A stretch of 64,000 nucleotides of DNA, taken from positions 12,258,314 through 12,322,313 of the forward strand of contig NW_024881295.1 in the NCBI RefSeq assembly GCF_018691265.1. The letters are read 5' to 3'. How positions within the stretch are numbered: position 1 is the first letter of the stretch; each line of letters begins with the position of its first letter. Below, in pieces: positions 54,760-64,000 of the stretch. Made by a program: the position numbers and the translations under genes. Under the pieces are notes generated by a model. It searched no databases. It was not told the origin of the DNA and worked only from the letters and a program-made list of their open reading frames with translations. Source of the stretch: Tyto alba (taxonomy: Eukaryota > Chordata > Aves > Strigiformes > Tytonidae).

Positions 54760-56993
54760 AGTACTTTTAAATTGTTCATCCTCATTAATGAATCATGATA
54801 TAATAAAATAAGTATTTACTGATTAGTGACTTTTTTAATTGAAAGAAGCCAAACAACAAAGTCAAACTACATGAAATAGACAAAGAATGGATTTTAATAA
54901 ACTGAAATAGCAATGCTAAATTCATTTTGTTCTCTAGGTGGCAAGGCAAAAAAAATGCAGAAAACAGTAAAAACATGGTCACATCATCTGTTATGATGTT
55001 TATGTGAAAGTGCTGTTGCAGAGATGGGCATTTTCTGTCACCTGAGTAAAAAAAAAAAAATCATTTATAGTACTACAAGAGCCAATTTTTGGTCTGTAAA
55101 TTATCAGTATTCTCATGTAAGATAACAGGTATTGCAGTATAATAAAGGCCATAGGATTTGTCTTATAAAACGTGACAGCAACAAAAATGAAAAAATGTTC
55201 TGAATAGAAAAGAAAAAAACAACAAATACTAAAGATCAGCAGAAGCAAAATGAAGTTATAAAGAAGTTTGAGAGAGTCATCTTTTGTTTTCCTGGTTTAA
55301 AGAGAGTCACTAGGTTATGATACTGTCAAACAGAACAGTGAAAGAGTTAAGTTTAGATATAGGATAAAAACTGAAAGGTACAGATAGGCTCTGATGAGAG
55401 CAGGTCAAACTGTCAGAAGTAGTAACAGATGGACAGGAATAATGAGAACAATTTGAAGATTTTGTCCTTAACTGAAAAGGGCATATTTGTAAAGATCAAA
55501 GCAATGGACGTTGCAGGGATTACAGTTTAACTACTGAGAACCATACTGCATTTTGTGGATGGGAAAAGTTCCACATTAGAAATGTTGCAAAAGGAAAAAA
55601 CAGGTTGGCAAGGCTAAGGCAAATTTGCTTGGATTCAAGGGCTCAGAGAGAGCCAAAGATGATACAAAGGAGGCCTGAGAGGAATCTAGAAAGGAATTAA
55701 GAGGAAACATAGGCCTGAGGTCTCTAAAGTAGGCTTCTGGTGAGTCAAAAAGTAAAGTTAAGAGGCATTTTAACTTTTCTGAAAGAAAATAAAAGGGATA
55801 CAAGCCCTAAAACAGTAAATTAAGCATACAGAAGAATAGCATAAAATGTGGAGGTGAAGAAAAGTTAGTAAGTGCTGACATGCACTATGATCAGCTGAAA
55901 ATCTGTGTCTGGGATGCTAGTAGCACACCGCAATTTTCATAAAGGACTGGGCAGGCATTGCAGTTGAACGGGAGAAGTAGTCAGGATGGGGTCCCTGAAG
56001 TAATAACAATCATGTGTTACTGAGCTAAAAAACTGCATTTAAAACAGGTCCAGGATCATTATGCATAAAAGATTTTATGGCAGTATGAGAAACTTACAGA
56101 CAAGACTAAGTTAAATTCCAATTTCATGGTAATGGCCAAGAAGGTCTTTTGATGCTATCAGTGTTACTCCAACATGGCAGGGGATATGAGTGGGACAGGT
56201 TCTAACTAGTTAGCTTCATACTGGGAGGATGATCAGGCAAGTGAGAAGACAGAGAAAAGTACTCCAAATGAGATCACATGCCACAACAGGAAGAACCATA
56301 CCAGTTAAAATAGTACTGCTTGTTTATCTGCCTAGCAAAGGCAGCTGAGATTAAAACACCAATTTCTACTTAAAGAGAAATAGGAGGTGTACTTTTAAAT
56401 ATCACCAGAAGAAAAGTCTGACCCAGAAATTGTGTTGTACCTTAATGAAATTGTGACCTCAAGTGGTTCCCTCTGGAGCACAAAAGAGATGTTGACAGAG
56501 GAACTACAAAGGTACTCTACTACAATGCCTGAAAAGTCCGACTTGAAGAAATGAGCAGAAAACGGGTTACATATCCATTACACAATAAATGTGTCCCAAG
56601 CATTGAAAGAGTGAGGTAGAGTTTTCAGTGAAAGACAGCTGGCCATTAGAAACTGGACTTGGATCACCAGATCATTTCTCTCTGTTGCTAACACTGTCTT
56701 GACATTTAAGTAGAGCACTTCCCTTTGGCAACAACAGAACTATGTGTGCCATATTAAAATATCTTGGATTTGTTTCTTTTTGCTCCCATGGTGAGGACTT
56801 GCTAAAAATTCCTGGACTTCAGAACTCCAGAGATAATTCCAAAACAAAATGTTGGAAGTACATTTTTTTTTTTTTTTTAAATGCCTGCAGCAACAAAAAT
56901 AGCACATCCCTAGGACCTTGAGCATCTCAGGAATCCACGGCCCAGTTGCATAACTTTTTCAGTTTCTTCTTCCCAACTCTACAACTCAGTGTT

Positions 56994-57015
56994 GGGGGGG
57001 GGGGGGGGGGGGGGG
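56994..57015. repeat. Poly-G tract (22 G)
   Basis: Twenty-two consecutive G bases followed by AAGGGGGTGGAG. It is a strong G-quadruplex candidate on the plus strand. The length is likely polymorphic or imprecise. Confidence 0.9.
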
Positions 57016-58408
57016 AAGGGGGTGGAGAAGGAGCATCACAATCTTGAAAGAAGGGTGCTGTCTATGCAGTCTCAAAGCCAATCAGATACCCCATGTCAAG
57101 AGATTATGAGATTTACTCCAGAAAACATGGATGGTACAGGACAAGATAGTGTGCCTTATTGATTTACACCCCTCTTAAGGCACCTACATTTCAATTTCTA
57201 CTTCTCCTCCTCTTCCATGCTCTACTTGCTCTTCAGTAAAAAACATACACTGCAAAGCATGTCCTTTTCTGCTATAGCCTAAGCATGTTGGAGGGGTTAT
57301 CATAACTGAGATCACTGTCCATCTGCACTGTGTTCTTTGATGAAGGAGACACTGTGCCTTGTGCTGCTCCTCCACCAACATCAAACTCTACCCATCATCG
57401 ATGCTAATATTAATAATAGCTAAAAAAAATAAAATTAGCCTCTGTTTGTAAGATAGGAGGTGGCAGCTACACACAGAAACCACATGCATGATCATCCTTC
57501 TTAACAACTCCTACCTGGACAGAAATGAGTAAAAATCTACAGTGTGACTTTGTCCAGGGGCTGTTTCTGTGATGAGAATGGAATCACATCAAAATCCCAA
57601 CAATAATTGCCATTCTGAAACAGCACTGTCTCAAAGGCAATGTTGATCCTTTAAGATCCTAATCACTGACTTCAGCTATTCATCACTTCCACATCCCACA
57701 GAGTTGTAAGGAATAGAAAGTACTACTGCAGCTTCTCTTGTCAGCTACCCCCCTTTCCTTTTCTGCATCTCAATGAAGAAGTTAATATAAAATAATTATT
57801 TGCAGATTGCTCACTCAACTCCAACTGTTAATTTAAAAGAAGCAAGCACATAAAACCCTCCAGGAGTCCTGCAACACAATCTCTATATGCACAGTTATTA
57901 TTTTTAGATACCTATAAAAACTGGTCCGTGATAATACGACACACAAAAAGCTTATTGCCATTCCACATTTCTACCATATTCATCACCTAGCTCTGAAGAT
58001 TCAGGTCCCCCTATCCTAGATGTGAAAACTGAAAATGCCATATGTGTGAGGTTTACTCTAAAGCTAAAGGCATGTACAAGAGAACAGCATAAGAACTTTC
58101 AAAACCGCACACGACAGAACATTTCAAATTGTTTGTCTGCCAGATACCAGAAGAATAATAGACAGTATTAACAAGTGACATTTTCTCATTTTTAGAGAAG
58201 TAAGTTCTTGTGCTTCAGAAGCAGTTACTGGAAATAGAAAAAAAGGTTATCTGGGTTTCTACCAAAATGCTATCCATGTAGTCTGAAAAGGGATTACATG
58301 TTTTAAATCACTACCTTGGTATCCAGTCTTTAATAAAGTTCCAGCTCTGTTTGGAAAGATATTTTTCTGGCTCCCCTTCTCCATCTACAGCTTTTTTTCC
58401 CTCCTCCC

Positions 58409-58438
58409 TGTGTGTGTGTGTGTGCGTGTGTGTGTGTA
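58409..58438. repeat. (TG)n microsatellite with one CG interruption
   Basis: About 15 TG units with a single TGCG interruption. Confidence 0.95.
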
Positions 58439-58952
58439 GGTATAGGAAAACGAAAAGGCAAACATCTGCTACTGCCACGTGTCTTCCAGCTACTGGATGG
58501 GGCTGAGATGTAGAGAGGATGAGTCTTTACAACTGTACAAGCTCACCTTCTGCTTCCACACCTCAACTATCAGGACAGAATCACTAATGCTGTATCCCTC
58601 ACTCTTTCTGTGAGCTGCAAATAACTTGTAGAAAAAGACTCTTCCCCTTCTCTCTGAACTTTTCCCATCCCTTTTACCAGCATCATCCAGACATGAGAAG
58701 GACACCAATTAATGCATTATGATTTGCAAGTGCCACAGAATGGTACACTGTGGCACTGTCCTCTCAGCAGGACCTTCTAGGAAATTCTACTTACCAGCAA
58801 TTATGTGAATATTAGCAGAGACAAGTATCTAGTAGCACTGGTGCACCTCATCACAGCTTTGAGCTGCTAAATTTAATTAAAAGGCCCTTTCTATAGTTTA
58901 AGGGGAAAAAATAGTGCCCCATGGAAGCCTATCTTCATGACAACATGGGAGA

Positions 58953-59845
58953 CAGAACCATAGAAGGGTTGAATGTAGGAAGGAACCTCTGGAGATCACC
59001 CAGTTCAACTCCCCTGATAAAAGCAGTGTTAGTTAAAGCACGTTGCTCAGGAATGTATCCAGTTGGGTTTTGAGTGCTTGGTCACCTTCACAGTAAACAA
59101 ATTCTTTCTGATTTTCAAATGGGAATTCCTGTATTTTAGTTTGCACCCACTGCTTCATGTCCAGTCACTGGGCACCACTGAAGAGAGTCTCGCTACGTCT
59201 CCTTTACTGTCACCCATCAGGTATTTATACACATCGACAAGATCCCCCTGAGCCTTCTCTTTTCCAGGCTGACAGTCCCAGCTCTCTCAGCCTTGACTCA
59301 CATGACAGATGCTCCAGTCCCTTAATCACCTCTGTGGTCCTTTGCTGGACTCACTCCAGTATTTCTGTGTCTTTCTTGTACCAGTGAGCACAGCTCTGTA
59401 TCCAGCACTCCAGATGTGTTTAACCAGTGCTGAGCTAAGGAGAAGGATCATCTTCCTCAACCTGTTGGCAATGATCTGCCCAATGCAGTCCAGGATGATG
59501 TTGGCTTTCCATGTCATAAGGATATATTGCTGGCTCATGTTCAACTTGGTGTCCACCAGGACCTCCAAGGTCCTTCTCTGCCAAGATGCTCCCCAGCCAG
59601 TCAGTCACTAGTATGTACTGGTGCCTGACTGGTGCAGTTATTTCTCCCCAGGTGTGGGAGGACTTTGTATTTCCCGCTGTTGAACTTCATAAGATTCCTG
59701 TTGGCCCACTTCTCCAGCCTTTCAAGGTCCCTCTGAATGACCACACAATCACCTGGTGTAGCAGCCACTCCTCCCAGTTCAGTATCATCTGCAAATTTGC
59801 TGAGAGCGCACTCTGTCCATCATCAAGGTTATTAGTAAGGATATC
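58953..59845 (-). mobile_element. CR1 LINE 3' part, inverted (sense to PDE3A)
   Basis: On the plus strand this reads as the reverse complement of CR1, from the tail (CAGAACCATAGAAGGGTTGA, GAGATCACCCAGTTCAACTC) back through CACTGGGCACCACTGAAGAG, ATTTATACACATCGACAAGA, a GATGCTCCAGTCCCTTAATC stretch, and CTCATGTTCAACTTGGTGTC to TTTGCTGAGAGCGCACTCTG. On the minus strand, 59326-59568 gives VLVDTKLNMSQQ and similar ORF2-end residues. It covers about the last 0.9 kb of CR1, with substitutions and broken frames. It is the only CR1 here in PDE3A's direction. Confidence 0.95.
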
Positions 59846-59862
59846 TTATTAGTAAGGATATC
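59829..59862. repeat. 17-base perfect tandem duplication
   Basis: TTATTAGTAAGGATATC occurs twice in direct succession (59829-59845 and 59846-59862) at the inner end of the inverted CR1, just before a long T tract. Confidence 0.95.
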
Positions 59863-59871
59863 CTTTTCATG

Positions 59872-59872
<1 letters not shown>

Positions 59873-59903
<31 letters not shown>
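59873..59903. repeat. Poly-T tract (31 T)
   Basis: Thirty-one consecutive T bases directly beyond the truncated end of the inverted CR1 and the 17-base duplication. CR1 does not normally carry poly-A, so the tract is not explained by that element. Confidence 0.92.
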
Positions 59904-59909
<6 letters not shown>

Positions 59910-62900
59910 TTTGCTGTTCAGTAACTCATGCTTCTACCTCTCCTCACCTGACCCCTCCTCATGGGCTTGTCTATTCACTGTAACAAGTAGCTTTTTTAGT
60001 CCTGCATAAAGTCAAGTAATTCAATAATTATGAACTCTAGGTTCAGGTATGATAATCTCCAGACTTCCTTTATGGACTGCAAGAATTCATACTGCTCTTG
60101 TAACATTTAAGGTTATTCAGGAATTGAAAATTGAGAAATGCAGACCCATTACACAATGAACCTTTGATCTGTAAAATCCAACCCAACATGAAATTTTCCT
60201 TTTTATGACTTGACTTTAAGATTTACTACAGTTCTGGCTTATTCAATAATCTCAGGAGGCTGCTCCAATAATTCATTTTGAAATTGTGAACACTGATCCA
60301 TCAGACACAGAACAAAATTATGGCTCGCTACTAAAGTCAAGCAGAAAAAGAACATCTGCTGGTGAGAACAGAGATGATCAGCTGTGAGCTTTTCCACTGG
60401 GAAACTTATAAAATGAGCTACTAGAGACTTCAGCATGTGTTCTTCTAAGGAAGGAACAATAGAAAATACTTTTACTTATTAATTCTTTAAAACTATCTCA
60501 GGGAGCAGCAATTACAGCATACATATCTTCCCCAGTATGGACACAAAGTACAGGGAAAAAAAAATTGAAGTGTTAATAAAAATGCTTTTAAACTGACGTT
60601 TCCATCATAGGGTGAAATCAGCTAGTTCATTTTGTCCTTATTACTGAAGACATCTTCTAACACTAACGGCATTGTGGAAACTCTGTAAGGAAGGTTAGAG
60701 CAGCCCACATCCTCTAGCAGTGCTACTATTGACATACCAGTGGAAGCATCCTGGCTGGAGACTAGGCATAATTACTGCTCAGTAAAAAATTAAGTACATT
60801 AATCATGTTCATTCTGTAATTGGGTTCATCTCTGAAAACAGGGAGCCAAAAATTTATAATGATTGTGTTCAACAATTTGTTTGGGAAGGCAACAACTACC
60901 TGAAACACACATACACAATAAGTGAAATATAAGATGTTACTGAAAATGAAAAGAACACTTTGTGGCACAACTCAGCTTTTAATAGTTGCAAGGAACCAAA
61001 ATTTAGTCATTTATCATCACAAAAGCCACAGTGCTACAAAATTTTAATGTGATGTTTTTTTCATTACAAGGAAGCTAGCTGTATTACCCATTATTATATA
61101 GGCCATCATTTCATAAGATCCTGTTTTCAGTTGCTTGAATTTTTGTGAAACGTTTGCACTGTTTCCCCTTGCAATGGTTAGCCTGTATTTGCAAAATTTT
61201 ATCCATCACAGGAATTTCCAGAAGACTAAGGGACACTGTTTACTCATCATTAATTACTAACCTCTTTGAGGTGCACCACTCTGCACTCAGAACATTCTCA
61301 GTGTAGTTTTTGTTTCAGAGATTGGCACATGGATTCCCAAATTTTGGCAATTTGAAGAATTTGCAATCAAAACCTGCAGATTTAGCATGTGCTAAAGCAG
61401 AGGACTTGAATTGCAGCAGGTAAAACTCTCTGAACATCTACAAGTTTCTTTATGGGTACTTAAAAGTAACCAGCAACTTTACTGTCAGATGCTAACAAAT
61501 TTCAAATCCCCCTAAATCCAACAAACAAGAATAACTGATGCCCTAAGCATTTTCCCTAACAGTTTGAAACTGGAAAACTAAAAAAATGCACATGAACAAA
61601 ATCTCCTAAGTGATATTTTTTAACCCGAAGGCCATAAGTCTCTGAATTGTTTCAAAGGAATTTATAAAGAAGCAGTTGAGAAATACAAGCTGTAGCTGAT
61701 AAACTTACATTGCATAAAAAGCAGGGATCTGAAAACAAACAAACAAATGAAAAAAATATGTAAACTGCTGGACCAGAAAGACACACTACAGTGATGAATG
61801 AAATGCAGGGAGATTAAGGGGTATTTCAGGAGTCTCATCACCCTAGAGAAAAAAAGATCCACTTTTGCTGCTCCAAATGACCACAGTGCACAATCTTGTC
61901 CTCTCAATTCAAAGATCATAATCAATCTGTATCTGCACCACAGAAGTGGAGATGCACTCTCCAGTTTAAGGCAATGTTTAGAAAAAAAAAAAAAAAACAA
62001 AAAACCAAAACAACAAAACAACAGCATATCAGCATCCACTCTCAGCTTTTCAAAATGCTAAGGCAAATGTCACTGTGCCTAACTGCTTATTCTCTTAACA
62101 TGCTGCTTTCAGGAATTATTTAACCAGGATACGATTTCAGACTGCCGTTTGCATTTCAATAGTGATTCCTTTTCCAAACTGCACCAAACTGCAGCATGGC
62201 TATGATCCCACAAATTGCAACCTTCCGGAACTGGAACTTGCTCACTGAATAAAGTACAATTTAAGTTGAGTATCACCAGCAAGCTTCTGTTCTGTGTCAC
62301 ACAACTGGACTGCCTGACTAGCAGCAAGACTTGCACTACAAACCTGGGAGGATTAACAGCAGAGAAAGATTTTCAGGAAGAAAGGCAATGTTTCTGGAAA
62401 GCTGTGTTGAGCTCCTGCTTAGCTATGAAGAATACTGACATGACAGACTGACTGAATCTTACAAGACGGCTGTCATTATCAAGCTTCCAATCCACTCCTA
62501 TCCCACTGTCAGTCATTATGGGATAGAGAAGTTGACAGAGGAGGTGATTCACAGAGTGGATGACACCATTTAAAAGGTTTTTCTCCATCTTACAAGTGAT
62601 GGATATGGGAGGTTGCAGGAGGTTTGCCTGCATCATCTGTGTCACAACTGCCAGTACAGCATATCCTGTCTTTGGTCCTCCCAGCTTCTAGCCTCTTACA
62701 GCTCTACATCAGCACTTATTGCAATTTCTCTATTACACTTTCAGCATTTGGGAATCACTATGGACATTTTATTGCCATTTGCCAGCATAGAAGGATTTAC
62801 AGCACTGAGATTCCCCACCTCAACTCCTGTCTGCCCAAAGCCATGCAAGGCAACAAACATATTTCTGGTGCTGATCCTCCTGAAATGAACTGGTCTCTGT

Positions 62901-64000
62901 TGTACTTTGGAAACATTGGTTCTGTGGCCTAAATGCACATCCTGACAAACCCGACTACCCACAGAACCTCTCTGGTCATCTTCTGAGCAGTGGTGGTGGT
63001 ACATCGGCAAGCAAGGGCAGTCTCTCTCAGGTGCCAAGCTCACTAGCACCCTGCTCCCCTCCTGCACATTCATTAGAGCAGCAGGGTAGAAAGCCTGGGG
63101 GACAAACAGAAATTGTCTCACATTCTCAGCTAGTGCCTGTGGCTCAGCTCCTCACTTCCGAGAGAATTAAGGCCAAATCTGAGGCAGATTATTTCCTTGA
63201 GTTAGCTTTCCGCATTATATCACTCATTTGCTGCATTAGAAAGCAAAGAAGTTTTTACAGACATTTCTTAGTCCCAATCTCAGTTTTCTGTACCCTTCTT
63301 GCTGTTCAAAAGCAACTCCTTCCCCAGCCCCAGTTCCATATTCCAACCAACCCACAACCCTCCTCTGAGGCCTCTTTCTAATAACATCCCAAACTCCACA
63401 AATCTCTGCTCTGCCACTAAAGCTTTGAAAACTTGTCTGCTGAATGAAAGAGTAATGTAAGGATTTATTAACAATAAATAACTGTGGAAAACCACAAAAA
63501 CATACTTAACAGGAAACATTTTTTAAAAAAACCTGTTTCAGGTATAAGAGGAGGGATTGGGTTAGAGACAAGGATGACTTGTGACGTGTCCCAGCAGGAA
63601 CTCTGCTTCAGGCATGTAGTCCCCATGGGCCTTTCTGATGTGAAGGTGGAGGGAGAGATGAGCTATGATTGAAAAGGCTGTAACAGCTGGGTGCGTGGAT
63701 TTGAATAACATGGAGATACGAGGGGAGCTGGGGGCTTCTCCTGAGAAACTGTGGTCACTCACACCACTGCTCCTGCAGCCCATCCGACTGACTACTGGCA
63801 CACACCTCTTCTGAGTACGTGCACCGATACAAGGCAGTGCATTACCTCTTCCTTGGCTTGCATTACCTCCAAGGTTGGGTGTGTTTATTATTCTGCTGCC
63901 TCTGAAACCTCCTCAAGAGACCATGCGTTGTGGTGGTGGCGGTGCCACAGCAAGCATGGCTCCCACAGCACGCTGTAGCTTCCCTGGGAGACTGGTTGTG
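59904..64000. other. Presumed PDE3A intron, upstream end of window
   Basis: AT-rich sequence with an A tract at about 61980-61996. The last kilobase is somewhat richer in GC. No exon, RNA gene or repeat family recognised. Open frames near 62741-63381 have no recognisable domain. Confidence 0.55.

Larger units (their letters stand above)
53631..58952. other. Presumed PDE3A intron with homopolymer and TG repeats
   Basis: AT-rich sequence containing C16 (54744-54759), G22 (56994-57015), a T run at 56863-56878 and a TG repeat (58409-58438). No gene or mobile element recognised. Confidence 0.6.

Overview
The window looks like nuclear DNA from a bird. It is AT-rich and intron-like, carries several CR1 LINE copies with the avian 3' tail (ATTCTATG-type repeats) and at least one avian-type endogenous-retrovirus LTR. 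I see no bacterial gene, operon, CRISPR array, tRNA or rRNA. Almost all open reading frames here are chance frames in non-coding DNA.

One gene is recognisable: PDE3A (cGMP-inhibited 3',5'-cyclic phosphodiesterase 3A), on the minus strand. Seven consecutive internal coding exons were placed by hand from protein similarity, GT/AG borders and reading phase. In transcription order they are 20350-20090, 17217-17063, 12478-12363, 8626-8407, 4541-4456, 3995-3826 and 2483-2346. They join in frame into 382 codons. They encode the phosphorylated linker between the N-terminal membrane-association region and the catalytic domain, ending with the first segment leading into the catalytic domain. The remaining catalytic exons lie beyond position 1. 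The N-terminal exons should lie beyond position 64000, so 20351-64000 is read as part of one very long upstream intron.

Region by region: 1-20350 holds the PDE3A exons and six complete introns, one of which contains a CR1 fragment (17575-18057). From 20351 to 64000 the DNA is intronic, with a GC/CpG-richer patch (about 22780-23405), a 1.8-kb 5'-truncated and decayed CR1 (26525-28310), a CpG-rich LTR-like block (33783-34214), a 1.1-kb solo LTR (39415-40530), shorter CR1 tails (51239-51392 and 53358-53630), an inverted CR1 (58953-59845) and many simple repeats.

The points most worth a second look concern PDE3A. The segment matching the human hypertension-brachydactyly mutation hotspot is unchanged. 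The exon at 3826-3995 appears to use a displaced, weak donor that adds seven residues. Both LTR-like elements lie in the gene's own transcriptional direction upstream of the exons. I found no convincing undescribed system.
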